A stretch of 64,000 nucleotides of DNA from Myotis daubentonii (Eukaryota; Chordata; Mammalia; Chiroptera; Vespertilionidae), in contig NC_081844.1 of assembly GCF_963259705.1 (NCBI RefSeq), forward strand, positions 47,911,501-47,975,500, given 5' to 3'. The position numbers were made by a program, and so were the translations under genes. The notes below the pieces were generated by a model. It did no database searches, had not been told where the DNA came from, and saw only the letters and a program-made list of their open reading frames with translations. Positions 34,430-45,951 of this stretch are shown here, piece by piece. Position 1 is the stretch's first letter; every line of letters starts with the position of its first letter.

Positions 34430-34654
34430 TTTAAATCTCTTTGGTCATAGCTATAGCTATGTAGGTTAAGATTAACTATTGTGGCTTGCCCATTTCTAGA
34501 GAAATATTTGTTGGATGCTCTTTGAATTATAGAGGGTCTATCTAACAAAAATATTGGGTTCCTTCCATGTGCCAGGCTTCTTTTTCTAGTCCATTCTCAA
34601 ATAAGCGTATGTTTGGTTGTTCACCAGTGAAGTCATTTGGTTGATTCACCAGTG

Positions 34655-35505
34655 AAACCCCCCTTATCCACAGGGGATATGTTCTAGAACCCCAGTCGAT
34701 GCCTGAAACTACAAATAGTGCCAAACCCTCTATATACTATATTTTTCCTATACATACTAGTACATAACTGTGATAAACTTTAATTAATAAATTAGACACA
34801 GTAAGAGATTAACAACAATAACTAGTAATAGAATAGGGCACTTATAACAATATCTATCATAATAAAAGTCTAATATGCTAATTAGACTGGACGTCCTTCC
34901 AGACCACCTTCCAGGTGAAGCCAGGGCTGTGAGGGAAGCCCAGGTCCCCAATGCGGAGGGAAGCCGGTGCCGGCAGCCGGGGGAAGGAAGGCCTACTCTT
35001 GCATGAATTGCATGCATCAGGCCTCTAGAACTATAATAAAAGTTATGTAAATGTGGTCTCTCTCTTTCTCAATATATCTTATTATACTGTACTCATCCTT
35101 CTTCTTGTGATGATGTGAAATGATGCATGATGAGATAAAGTGAGGGAGATGACGTAGGCATTGCGATGTAGCATTAATAGCCTTAAGCTGCTATTGACCT
35201 TCAGACAACAAGGGTTATTTGAACATAAGCACCATGACACTCTGACAGTTGATATGATAACCAAGATGGTTACTAAATGACTAACCAGAGGATAGCATAT
35301 ACATCATGAGTACAAAAGGATTTTTCACATCTTGGGTGGGGTGGAGCAGGATGGTGTGAGATTTCATTGCACTGCTCAGAAAGGTTCACAATTTAAAACT
35401 TACAAATGATTTATTTCTGGAATTTTCCATTTAATATTTTCAGATCACCATTGACCCTGGAAAGCAAAATCACAGAGAAGGTGGTGATGGGAGGACTGCT
35501 ATACT
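34655..35505 (+). mobile_element. Tigger-type (TcMar) DNA transposon remnant, split by a Helitron
   Basis: CCCCTTATCCACAGGGGATA, CCAGTCGATGCCTGAAACTA, CAGTAAGAGATTAACAACAA upstream and AAAAGTTATGTAAATGTGGT, CTTCTTCTTGTGATGATGTG, ATGACGTAGGCATTGCGATG downstream are Tigger-family words in the expected order. No transposase frame. The right end is degraded. Confidence 0.8.
34853..35028 (+). mobile_element. HeliBat-type Helitron, 176 bp, inside the Tigger
   Basis: Starts TCTATCATAATAAAAGTC after A (34852), followed by CTAATATGCTAATTAGACTG. Ends with TGCATGAATTGCATGCA hairpin and CAGGCCTCTAG. The 3' flank is A rather than T. One of the smallest copies in the window. Confidence 0.93.
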
Positions 35506-36532
35506 TAGGTCATGCTATAGTTTGAAGATACAAGTAAAGTTCATTAGTTCTAGGAGATGAAGAGATTTTTATTTTCTTTCCAATTATCCAGAGTTGCGTT
35601 TCAGTGGTTTGCCATTGTGAGGAGTCAAAAGAAAGTCATTTGAACAATATATTATTGCTTATAAAAAGTTCAGATCTATTTTAGCTCTACTTTTGGCATT
35701 TTTTAGCTCTTTTAAGTGATGCATTTAAAATCTCATTTTTATTCAACAGTTTCAAAAGAAAATTTGTTTCATAGTCACAATTCTTCTACTTCTTTTTAAA
35801 AAAACCTCTGTGTATACATGCATGTGGTTACATCTAACATCTAAAGAAAACCTCTTATCTACACAGATTATTTCTCTAAAGGCTTCCCTGACCACCTCAA
35901 ATTATATTCATAATGGTTGCTCAAAGTGACACATGGCTGTACTTCTTTGAAATACAGAATCACACTCAGCTGCCTTCATGCTGTGCAATCCAAAATAATT
36001 ACTGTCAATGTCCAACTTCTACCTTTTAAGGCCCAGAAGTAGCAGAGAATCCATGAGGGAAATAAGTTAAGTGTGCAACCTTGTTCAAAGTCTCTCTTCC
36101 TTTTTTTTTTTCTTTCTAAAGAGCTAGTATAAAACTTCCCTAAACAACTATTATTTATACATAAAAAAGCTTCAGCATTTTATCTCAAACTTGACCCTAT
36201 AAAATATTCTGAGATTGAAATGTGTTTGAAGACAACACCTGGAGCCTTCTCAGTAATTCAGAATTATCTTCTGCCTCTTATACACATATTTGGGATGTTT
36301 GCCTATATGATTTAAGATAGAAAAGTGAACTTTTAAAATACATGAACATGAACTTAAATTATATATATGCCTAAACTGTATGAATATGTAAAGTAGATGA
36401 TTGATGTTGAGGATTCTTACATTTGATTCCTCATTTTTCAGTTTACTTGGCATGTGGAAAAAACTATGATGATAGTATCTGGTATAATATCTAAAACTTA
36501 TTAAACTAGGAAGAAAAAAAATTGAAGAAAAT
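35506..36532. other. Unassigned AT-rich DNA
   Basis: No family or gene recognised. Confidence 0.35.
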
Positions 36533-36545
36533 TCAAGTTACTCTT

Positions 36546-36765
36546 TAAAAAATATATATGTATGTTTTTATTGATTTCAGAAAGGGAGTGGCAGAGAGAG
36601 ATAGAAACATCAATGATGAGAGAGAATCACTGATCGGTTGCCTCCTGCAAACCCCTACTGGGGATCAAGCTTGTAACCCTGGGCATGTATCCTTGGCTGG
36701 AACAAACCTGGGACCCTTCATTCTGCAGGCCAACACTCTAACCACTGAGTCAAATCAGCTAGGGC
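36546..36765 (-). mobile_element. VES-type SINE
   Basis: Reverse VES with TATATATGTATG in the tail and head ending AAATCAGCTAGGGC. Perfect 13-bp duplication TCAAGTTACTCTT at 36533-36545 and 36766-36778. Body and head belong to different subclasses (mosaic). Confidence 0.96.
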
Positions 36766-36778
36766 TCAAGTTACTCTT

Positions 36779-37439
36779 GATACTCTGTTGACCTTAAATA
36801 TCCTTACACTATACATAGAATATTCTGAATAAACATATTGCAAACCTTAACTTTTGAATTTCTGGATTGAAAATTTTCAAATTATTTCTAAATTAAATCT
36901 TCAAACAACATTATTTAAACTAAAATTTATTTTGAGTAGATAGAAAACATACTACTTCTCTAAAAAGGTTTTTAAGTTATCAGCAATATATTTAGTATTA
37001 GTATTAAATAATTTATTTAGATTTTATTAATTTAGATTTATGATAAGAATATAACTTGGTTTAAAGTTTACTTTTATATTATGAGGGAAAGAAGGATGTG
37101 GGTATGGTGAAAAAAAATAATTAATTGTTTACAATAAATAGTATTGCAAAAGGAATACTGACCCTTTTTTTGTGGAAAAGTATAACTCCATTAATTACTT
37201 TAGAACTACTGATTTATAAATATCATAATTATATGTAAACTTGAATAGACCACACTTTTAAACCTGATTTAAATTATTTTTCATCTTTAATATGATTTCT
37301 AACAGACTATATTATCTAATTTTTGCACCTAAAAAAACAACTGCCATATATATTCCAAGTTATTAATAATTCTGAGACTACCTTCCCCTTTTTGGAATTA
37401 ATAAGAGTTAAAAAAAATAGTAAATTTTGTTTTTTATTG
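36779..37439. other. Very AT-rich unassigned DNA
   Basis: About 75-80% A+T by eye; no repeat family recognised. It may be a decayed L1, but I see no diagnostic word. Confidence 0.35.
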
Positions 37440-38080
37440 AGAAGAAAATAGATATATATGCATTGATACATATTGGAATATAGAGAAAAGCATTAAAAAA
37501 TGGAAATTGTTTGTAAGCCTTTGAGAAACATTGTTAATACCAGAATGTATTACATTTCAGCTTTTTCTGTACATATTTACATTTCTATATAGAGAAAACA
37601 TATTTCACACATACAAAATCAGAATCATATTGTTTATCCAGTTTGAATATAAACATTGAGTGATTAGAAATTCTTGGAAACATATTTTTATGGGCTGAAT
37701 AATATTCCACAGTATAAATGTTCCATAATTTTCTGTTTTCCTACTTTTTACTACTTAGTATGTTTCAGATTTTTATGGTTATTTTAAAATCAGGATGATA
37801 TGAATAACTTCACAAATAAATCTTCATATGCATCTTAGATTATTTTATTAGGAGAGAGTCCTAGAAATGGGTTTACTGGTCAGAGTATGAATATTTTAAA
37901 GCTACTACTACATATTATAAAACTCTTCCTAGAAAAATTCTATACACACACAAATATATATTACCTTTCAGATGGCAATATAGTGAACTGCCAATTTCAT
38001 CATAATGACTCAATATTGAATATTAGTATTTAAAAAATACTGTTACCTTGATAGGCAATGTTAATATATTTTAATTTGCC
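37440..38080 (-). mobile_element. Old L1 3' region, reverse
   Basis: GGGCTGAATAATATTCCACA, TATGAATAACTTCACAAATA, AGAGTCCTAGAAATGGGTTT and ACTGGTCAGAGTATGAATAT follow antisense L1M 3'UTR order; heavily diverged. Confidence 0.7.
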
Positions 38081-38431
38081 TTTCTTGGTTTGTCATGAAG
38101 TTGAATTCCTCAAAATATCAACTCACAGTGGTGATTAAAAGGGCATTTAAACTGTCCATAGCTAAAGCACATGGAATGAATAGACCACTGCACCTACAGG
38201 AATCATGTACCAGGTTGTTACCCCTCATCCATACCAACTGGATGATCTTTTATGTCATTCCCTCTCTTTCTATAGTTTGCACATCTGTCAAGCATAAATA
38301 AGATTTGTCCTCCTAACAGTCTTGTAAGAATGTACAAGAGATCAAATGAAATTATGCCTATGTGTTGTAACAGTGACTCACCGCACATCTGAGTTTGGAT
38401 TCTAACTCTAATACTTAATCTTATATAATAA

Positions 38432-38777
38432 CTAGAAGCCCGTTGCAGGAGGATTCCTGCAAGAATAGGGCTTCCTCGGGCTGATCGCGCCGCCAAGCCC
38501 CGCCGCCCAGGGCTGCACACTGGGGTCCCAGCTGGGGGTGGGGCTTAGGCAGCACGTTCGCGCCGCCAAGCCCTGCTGCCCAGGGCCTCACACGGGGGTC
38601 CTGGCTGGGGGCAGGGTTTAGGAGGCGCTTCTGTGCCGCCTAAGCCCTGCCCTGCCTGCATTATGCAAATTAGCTGCCATCTTTGTTGGTGGTTAATTTG
38701 CATATCACGCTGATTAGCCAATGGGAGGTGTAGCGAAGGTATGGTCAATTACCATGTTTGTCTATTATTAGATAGGA
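38432..38777 (-). mobile_element. HeliBat-type Helitron, reverse, head-to-head partner 1
   Basis: On the minus strand it begins TCCTATCTAATAATAG at 38777 and ends CTAG at 38432, preceded by a hairpin-like GCAGGAATCCTCCTGC. The 3' flank on that strand is T (A at 38431). The GC-rich interior has two GCGCCGCCAAGCCC-type units, CpG-bearing, at about 38480 and 38560. Confidence 0.92.
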
Positions 38778-39182
38778 AAGCCAAATATGCTAAGTCATCT
38801 GTTCAACCAATCAAAGTGTAATATGCTAATGACATGCTAAGGATGCTCGACCACTTGCTATGACATGCACTGACCACCAGGGGGCAGACGCTGCAACTGG
38901 TAGGTTAGCTTGCTGCTGGGGTCTGGCCAATCAGGACTGAGCAAGACTGGCCGGACAAACCTTGGAGCCCTCCCATGGTCCCTCCCTGGCTGGACAACCT
39001 CCCATGTCCCTCCCCGGTCCCGATCGTGCACCTGTGGGCCTGATCGTGCACGATCGGCCTGGCCTGCACCCTCTTGCAATTCAAGACCTCTCGGGAGATG
39101 TTGGAGAGCCAGCTTCAGCTTGATCCCACAGGCCAAGCTAAGGGACCACACTGGTGCATGAATTCGTGCACTGGGCCTCTAA
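38778..39182 (+). mobile_element. HeliBat-type Helitron, forward, head-to-head partner 2
   Basis: Typical internal words AAAGTGTAATATGCTAATGA, GACCACCAGGGGGCAGACGC, and end hairpin GTGCATGAATTCGTGCAC followed by TGGGCCTCTAA (CTAG changed to CTAA) before T. Its own TCTATATAATA start is missing, so it is abutted directly to the start of the partner. Confidence 0.9.
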
Positions 39183-39357
39183 TATCTTTATAATACCCCC
39201 CCCAGCTTCAGTTTTCTCTTACTTAAAATGGAGGTAATCATTTTGTCTTTCTAAAAAGAATTAAGTGAAGCAATATTTATAGTGCTCAGTAGGGAGTTTG
39301 ACACTTATTAACACTCAGTAAACATAAATTATTATTATTAGTAGCATGTGAAAATAA

Positions 39358-39707
39358 TCTATGCTAATAAAAGGGTAATATACTAATTAGACCAGACGTC
39401 TTCCAGACATCCTTCTGGACAAAGCCACAGTGGCAGGGGCCAAGGCAGAGGTGGTTAGTGGTGATCAGGCCAGCAGGTAGAGGCAGTTAGGGGCGATTAG
39501 GCAAGGAAGGAGAGTGGGTAGAGGTGATCAGGCAGGCAGGCAGGTGAGCCAGCGCTCCCGGATTGCAAGAGGGATGTCTGACTGCCGGTTGGGATCGGGC
39601 CTAAACCAGCAGTCAGACATCTCTGAGGGGTCCCAGATTGGAAAGGGTGCAGGCCGGGCTGCAAGAACCCCCCTCCCATGCATGAATTTCATGCACCGGG
39701 CCTCTAG
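39358..39707 (+). mobile_element. HeliBat-type Helitron, 350 bp
   Basis: Starts TCTATGCTAATAAAAGGG after A (39357). Ends GCATGAATTTCATGCACCGG then GCCTCTAG before T (39708). Contains the CCAGCAGGTAGAGGCAGTTA-type spacer units. Intact termini on both sides. Confidence 0.95.
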
Positions 39708-40034
39708 TATAATATATAAAGCACTTCATGAGTGTAAGATTTTATTAGTTTATCATTCAGATAATATGTCAATTATCCAATTTTGCTTAGGAGCTTCACT
39801 TCTTTCCCTGACTTCCTTGGCATTGCTTTACGTAGGCATTTTGGAATGTTTTTATTAATAAAATTTGTTTTGAAAATAATCATGAATATACCAAAGCACA
39901 TTTTGTTGAAATGCATATTACTATTAGAATAATATTTATATTGAATGTGACTGATCATGTTTTCCTTTTCTTCTCCGAAAATCTGTAGTTAAATTTTTAA
40001 AGGGAGTTGGTGAAAACTCTCCTTTTTTAAAGTG

Positions 40035-40172
40035 ATTTTTTTTTATCCTCACCTGAGGATATGTTTATATATTTTTATTGATTTTAGAGAGAGAGGAAGG
40101 GGGGCGGGGGGAGAGAAACATGAATGTGAGAGAAACAGCTAATGGTTGCCTCCCACACATGCCCAGACAGGA
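40035..40172 (-). mobile_element. MEG-type SINE, 5'-truncated (head missing)
   Basis: TCCTCACCTGAGGATATG tail, ATTTTTATTGATTTTAGAGA, GA/G-rich body, GTGAGAGAAACAGCTAATGG, TTGCCTCCCACACATGCC. The sequence departs before the tRNA head, as for incomplete reverse transcription. Confidence 0.82.
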
Positions 40173-42474
40173 ATAATTTTTTCTTTGAGTTTACAATCAT
40201 GAACAATGTTAACTGGCCCCTCGCCATACAACTAAACTCAAACAAAGTTGAATTGCTGAAGTAATTATTCACAGAAATCAGTAACACTGAACAACAGTAG
40301 AGAACATTTGCATTTTATTTATGGGTTGGGCAGTGGTTCTTTCCAAGGAAAAGTAGAAACAACACTCTGATTGATCTTTGGTCCCCAAGTTCTAAAGGCA
40401 GGAACACAAATGATTGCTATTAACATAGCCTTGGGGAAGAAGGAAGAAAGAAACGAATGTTGAGTTTCCAAAATTGCTCTGTCTGCACTGATATTCTGGA
40501 AAGCAAGAAAAAAAAAAAATGGAGGGGAAGGTATGAATCTGCATCTCCCTGCCCTCCCCCGCCCCTCCCTACACAATGCCTCTTCTGCTCTTTTCATTTG
40601 GCCCCAAGGTTTTGGAGAGATCAATTCGGATACTTTGCAGGGAAGGAAATAAGATAGGAACTTGTACTCTGGTGGAGCTGCTTGGAATATTGAGCAGTTT
40701 TTGGCATAGCTTGATGGCAGAGGCCAGGTAATACTCTCCAAGAAGAGAATTGCTACTTAGTTTGAAGCTCATGGGGGGAAAAACACTAAATGAAAGCAGG
40801 AAGGGAAATGAGTGGAGGTTTTTACTCCTCCCTACCTCTCAAGTTGGCAAATAGGATGGTGAGTGGAGAATGCAGGAGCCCAGAAAGAACACTTTACTCT
40901 GATGAAAACTGATTCCCACCCCATCGTCGCTTCAGCAGAGGGCGATGAAAATGCCTCTGCTTCTATTTTAAATCGGAATGTGTTCTTTAGGGTAATATTT
41001 GCTTTCTTTGCTGTTTTATTTGATGGTTGCAGTGCTGACATGGAAACACAATGGTTACTAAAATATTCACTGCAAAGAGGTGGTATGAAACAGTCTCATA
41101 TATTGGGGCTCTTCTACTCATCTGGATTAACCTTTCTCCAGCAATCACAGCGTTGTAAACACCCCTCAGCATTAAATAAAAAACAGCAGTATGCAGCTTT
41201 AAACGATTGCTTCAGCTTTTTTTTTTTCTGGTCCAATGCGTGACTTGTTTTATTTATCAGTTTCTGCATCCCCCTGCTGTTTGACAATCATGTAAAGCTA
41301 AAAGCCTTGCCTTTACGTTTACCCCCCTGTTTAATGAAGTCTGTGATGAAATACCCACTCCCCTCATTTTCCCCCCTGAAAGGTCAAGACTTGAATCAGA
41401 AACAAATTTGGAAGGTCAGCGTTCAAATGTTAGTGCGTTAGCCTACAGAGTGCCAAGAAAACCCAGAGGACAAGTGCATTGAGAGAGGGAAGAATTAAGT
41501 CAAGCTTGGTTAAAAAAACTTTTATGTATTAATGGAACAATGTGGCTGAGAATTTAAACTCATAAAAGTCAAGAAAGTCAAAATTATTGTCCTCCCAGCT
41601 ATTGTTATTCATTCCTTGCACACAGGATAGTATTTTATGTACTATATTTGCTGTTATCTTTATGCCGTTATATAGAATATGCCAATTTATAGTTACTAGG
41701 GGAAGCATAATTTTTCATTTCCAATTTTCCTGCATTCTAATTCTTCAGCACAATTGGCATTAGCATTCCTTTGCTTTCCCCTAATTTTATTTTTTGAAGA
41801 AAAATAATGTTGAGATGCCCGTGTATTTCCTTGTCTTAACTGTTCATTGTCTTTTGGGACTTATTATGTATTTGTGGGTCAGCTTACACAGGTACATAGA
41901 ACACTTCCTTTTTTGAGAGAAGAGTTTTCTGCAGTTTGCAGAAGCGTTCTCAAAATCCAGCAATCCTTGTTGGAAGAGGCAGACAGTAACTTGGTGGAGT
42001 TCTCCAGGGTCCTGACGCTTTATCCTTGTACTGTTCATAGCTTTGTATACATGTTTTATACCTATTTCAGCAGATGCTGTAAGATTTTAAAATAAGAGCA
42101 TCCAGTAAGTATCAGATTGCAGGTCTGTGCAATATCTCAGGAGCCAAATATTTAAGAGAAAGTAACCAGTTTTTACTAGATTGGATATGCTATTTTCACA
42201 AGAGAAAGTGCTTCAGAATGCTTGGTGCAGATATCTGAGCAATCTGCCTTAATTAAACTGGGTAGTTGATAGGTGCTTAGACACAAAAGGTTTATTCAAA
42301 GTCAGTTGCAGGCTCCATTTATGCAGCATGATGTCATCAGTAGTAGAAGGCGTTTGGGAGTCGGAGGGATCTGAATGTGATACTGATAATAATTGCACCT
42401 CCTCATAGAACTGTGTAAAGATTGAGTAATTTATGCAAATTACCTGCCACGTGACAGGTTCTCATAAATGTATA
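40173..42474. other. Long unassigned stretch with candidate conserved elements
   Basis: No repeats recognised for 2.3 kb. 40860-41240 and 41250-41480 are complex, balanced sequences with CpG words and homeodomain-like AT words, the texture of conserved non-coding DNA. Frames at 40319-40741 (minus, 140 codons) and 40863-41243 (plus, 126 codons) have no recognisable domain; they overlap each other's region on opposite strands. Confidence 0.3.
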
Positions 42475-42690
42475 ACAACGTGATTAGGAGCAAAGACCGC
42501 TGGGTTTGAGTTCAGGCTATGCCACTCAGCTGTGACCTTAGGCAGGTTAGTTGATTTGCTTTCACTTATCTGTAAAATAGGAATGATTGTAATCCTTACA
42601 TCATGAAGTTCTTGTGAAAATTAAGTGAGTTAGTTCATGTATATTGTGTAGGACAGTGCCTGGCATATATTAAGCACTTATGTTTATGTC
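42475..42690 (+). mobile_element. MIR SINE
   Basis: Near full-length forward MIR: GATTAGGAGCAAAGACCGCT, GGGTTTGAGTTCAGGCTATG, CCACTCAGCTGTGACCTTAG, ATCTGTAAAATAGGAATGAT, GACAGTGCCTGGCATATATT. Confidence 0.93.
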
Positions 42691-43170
42691 ACCTAATAAT
42701 ATCATCCTAGCTGTGTAGTGTTCTATTGCTTCACAATCAAAATTAATTTGAGATATTTTTCCCTTGTTAAATATGTTGCAGATTTCCCAAGTTGCCTAAT
42801 TTGTTTTCCAACACTCAAAAATTTCCCCTATAATAAAATTCACTTTCAACTTATTTCTAATATCTGGTAAAATTGATGAGTAGTTGTTTCTAGTTAAAGT
42901 TCTAAACAGCGGCAAACTTTGCCTGTTCATAATTAAAGCCAGCTTAGGTGAAATGCCCCAGTCACCATTATTATGCTTTTAACCCAATTTTTAAACTGGT
43001 TTTTTCTTTCTCTAATATTCATAAATTATTAAATTTATTAGAATAAAATTTTGATTTAACTTATTTAAATCACAACTTTAAATAAATTACTCTTAAATGA
43101 AAGGGCATTTCCAACACAGCAATTCTCATTTAAAATTGTGTTTAAATCAATGATTTTTGGTGAAGATGCT

Positions 43171-43230
43171 ATATTAAACTGATAAGAACAGATACTACAC
43201 TTGATCTTAGCCAAAAGGCCGAGAAGCGAT
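43171..43230 (-). pseudogene. U2 snRNA retropseudogene, 5' 60 nt only
   Basis: Reverse complement reads from the exact 5' end of U2 (ATCGCTTCTCGGCCTTTTGG at 43230-43211) through the branch-point recognition region (GTGTAGTATCTGTTC) to CAGTTTAATAT at 43171, with no mismatch that I can see against the remembered U2 5' domain. The remaining about 130 nt (Sm site, stem-loops III and IV) are absent. A 13-bp duplication TGAAGATGCTATA (43161-43173 and 43231-43243) brackets it and overlaps the U2 3' edge by ATA. No poly(A). It is therefore a retrotransposed fragment, not a functional snRNA gene, and no snRNA promoter element is expected. Confidence 0.95.
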
Positions 43231-43243
43231 TGAAGATGCTATA

Positions 43244-44919
43244 ATTAATAGATTATAAAAGCCATTCATGGAGATACTCTTGGGGATTGATACCTTGTTA
43301 CCCCTGATGAATACTTTTTTATTCTGAATTTTTAAGAATGGCTGGGGGTTAGATTTTAGGGTAGCATACATTAAATTGGAACTAAATTCCTGGAGTCTAA
43401 ATTGTGATGACAATTTTTTATCCTTAAAGAAAGTAACAGAGGAGCACACAGGATCAAAGATAAGTGTACATAGGCAGGAGACATTCGCCATGAAAGATGT
43501 TTCATCTTCAAGACACTCATATTTTCAACTAATCCAAAGGAGCTCTGAAATTCACCTAGAAAAGCCAGGCAGTAATGGCTCGAGTAGGGATACACAGGAG
43601 CCCCGGAGGTGGTTCAGAATGCTGGTTAGAATATTATCGTATTTTTCAAGGTGAGTCCTGATTCCCATGGAAATTGACAAGTGTGCACTGTAAGTCAAGC
43701 ATTTAGAAACCTTAAAAAAGGGCAAAAAGAAAAAAAAAAGAAAAGATAAAAGAAAAATGGAAGATCTGAAAGAAAATCTAGTGACCTCAAGGGAACCCAA
43801 GAAATATGCATGGAAACAAACTCCCTAAACTTCATCACAAGTTTATTTTATGCTTGGAGTAGTTACCCAACTTCTCCATGGCTGCTTCTTTCATGCAAAA
43901 AATAAAGATTAACAACACAAAATGTTAATTTTGTGAAATTTGAGTTGCTTAGCTTGTCTCTTCTTTAGTGGAATTTTTTCCCCTTCAAATGGAAAGGAGA
44001 GTGATCTCTTACTTCCCTCATTTGCCTTGATTGCAGTCAGAGAGGTCGTTGACTTTTTGTATGTGCACCTCTCACTCTGTTTTGGGAGCCATAGAATGAA
44101 ATGAATAGAAACATTTGTGAGTTCCTTCTTGGGACATCAAACGCTCCACTTCCTTCATTGATTGGGCTAACTCTTCTATATTTTGATGTAAGGGAAAGAC
44201 CTTGTCTCTTAAGGGTTTATGATCGTCTCTTCTCTTTTATTGTTGAGCAGCGGGGAGATATACTAAAATTTCCCCTAGGAAAAGTGTGCTATAAATCCAT
44301 AGTGGAGAAGGTAGGGGCTCTGAAGGAGCGAAGCTCTTAAACCATTATTTTCACTCTGACCATTGTCCATAAGAAATGTGAAACAAACAAGAACAGAAAG
44401 CCAAGTGAAAGTGAACTTAGAGTCAGCCACTGACATGCGGCTTCTGTGATTTAGAGTAGAGTCATGTCAAGACCAGTCTTGAAACAGGAAAGATGGCCGA
44501 CAGGCACTTTTATGTTGTCTGTAATTGGACAAGTGAAGACAATGATTTGTTGAAGGTGATGCTAATGAGAACAAAGCAATGTCAAACCGTGTGCTGGGAG
44601 AAAAAAGGTAAAATAAAAAAGAATGGAAAAGGGACATTTGTGCCCAGCTTCAGTTTATGAGGAAAAAGATCTGGTGCCAGAGGAAAATTTTTTGTGACCA
44701 CACAAAAAGTGTTGTACATGTGGTGAATTGTCTCTCTGACTTAGTTTTAATTTTTATTGGTATTTCCTCTCTGGTGTAAGCTAAATATGTTTCACTAAAC
44801 CGACTCTTGGCTGGTCCTGCATGGCCAATACAGGTGATAATTTAAAAACTACTTATTTTCAGTTATGATAACATACATCTCACAATCGTGTTGGACTGGA
44901 GATAACTTTATGTTTCAAA
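43244..44919. other. Unassigned non-coding DNA
   Basis: No family recognised. An A-rich tract lies at 43720-43760. Frames here lack recognisable features. Confidence 0.35.
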
Positions 44920-44932
44920 AATAGCCAAGCAG

Positions 44933-45360
44933 GCCCTGGCCAGAGTGGCTCAGTTGGTTGGGCGTCGTCCCATGCACCAAAATATTGCTGGCTTGGCCCA
45001 GCCGGTGTGGGTCAGTGGTTGAGCACCGACCTATGAACCAGAAGGTCAGGGTTCAATTCCTGGTCAGGGCACATGCCTGAACTGCGGGCTTGATCCCCAG
45101 TGTGGGGCTTGCAGGAGGCAGCTGATCAATGACTCTTTATCATCATGGATGTTTCTATCTCTCTTCCTCTCTGAAATCAATAAAAAATATATTTTTAAAA
45201 ATGTTGCTGATTCAATTCCTGGTTAGGGCTCATGCCTGGGCTATAGGCTTGGTCCCCCGTAGGGGGCATACAGGAGGCAGCCAATCTTTGTTTTCTTATA
45301 TTCATGTTTCACTTTCTCTCTCTCCCTTCTTTCTCTAAAAATCAATAAAAATATTTTTTA
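44933..45360 (+). mobile_element. VES-type SINE, split by a second VES
   Basis: Outer pieces: head 44933-44990 (GCCCTGGCCAGAGTGGCTCA, GTTGGTTGGGCGTCG) and body/tail 45198-45360 (TTCAATTCCTGGTTAGGGC ... TAAAAATCAATAAAAATATT). Flanked by AATAGCCAAGCAG (44920-44932) and AATAACCAAGCAG (45361-45373), one mismatch. Confidence 0.93.
44991..45197 (+). mobile_element. VES-type SINE nested in the previous one
   Basis: Complete forward VES from GCTTGGCCCAGCCGGTGTGG to TGAAATCAATAAAAAATATA. Flanked by AAAATATTGCTG (44979-44990) and AAAATGTTGCTG (45198-45209). The insertion falls between box A and box B of the host SINE. Confidence 0.93.
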
Positions 45361-45373
45361 AATAACCAAGCAG

Positions 45374-45951
45374 TTTAGTGATCATTTTTAGTAATTATTA
45401 GGTTCACATTTTATTTCTCACCCTCCAAGACACCCTTCATCTCTGAACCATGCTCAGTATTGAAATAATCAAGCACCTGCGTCATTCGCATTTGCCTTTG
45501 CTACCAACTTCTGCCTCTTCCTGTGCATTCCATTCCCTCCATGGCTTAACCTTGGGGAAGAGTCTATGGCTCTTTGTGCTAGGACTGACCATTTTTCTCT
45601 GGCCAATAATAAAAGAGCTTCCATATTAAAAACAAACAAAAACCCTCCAAAACAACAACCAAAGAAACAAACAAAAAACAACCCATGAAAATCAAACAGA
45701 AAAAGAACAGAAAAAACCCCACCTACGACTATTTAATTTCATGTCAAATCTCTAACCTGATATTAAAAATTGTTCTTATTTTATGCCCCCAATTTTCTAA
45801 GTGGCCCCATTTAAAAAGTTCTGTGGCAGAGCCAGACCATGTCAGACAAGGCCTTCTTACTTGAGAGATATGGGAATCACATTCCAAGAAGGCTTACAAC
45901 TTGATATTGAGCAGGCCTAGGCTAATTCCATGTAGGCCTTGGACAAAGGTT
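45374..45951. other. Unassigned DNA with (CAAA)-rich patch
   Basis: 45630-45700 is rich in CAAACAAAAACC-type words. Nothing else recognised. Confidence 0.4.

Larger units (their letters stand above)
38230..39345 (+). mobile_element. MIR sequence split by a Helitron pair
   Basis: 38230-38350 is one MIR 3' half (ATAGTTTGCACATCTGTCAA, GTACAAGAGATCAAATGA). 38355-38431 (ACATCTGAGTTTGGATTCTA) and 39183-39345 (CTTCAGTTTTCTCTTACTTA, AACACTCAGTAAACATAAAT) look like 5' and 3' halves of another forward MIR, separated by the two Helitrons at 38432-39182. Confidence 0.7.

Noticed and set aside
34161..34548. Poly-Leu and poly-Gly frames
   Set aside because: Direct translation of the TCC microsatellite on either strand.
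38460..38630. CpG island or promoter
   Set aside because: The CpG-rich words are the GC-rich interior of a Helitron with repeated GCGCCGCCAAGCCC-type units.
40319..40741. 140-codon frame (minus)
   Set aside because: Contains a poly-Phe artefact from an A/T run; no domain.
43171..43230. Functional U2 snRNA gene
   Set aside because: Only 60 nt are present; Sm site and 3' stem-loops missing and target duplications flank it.
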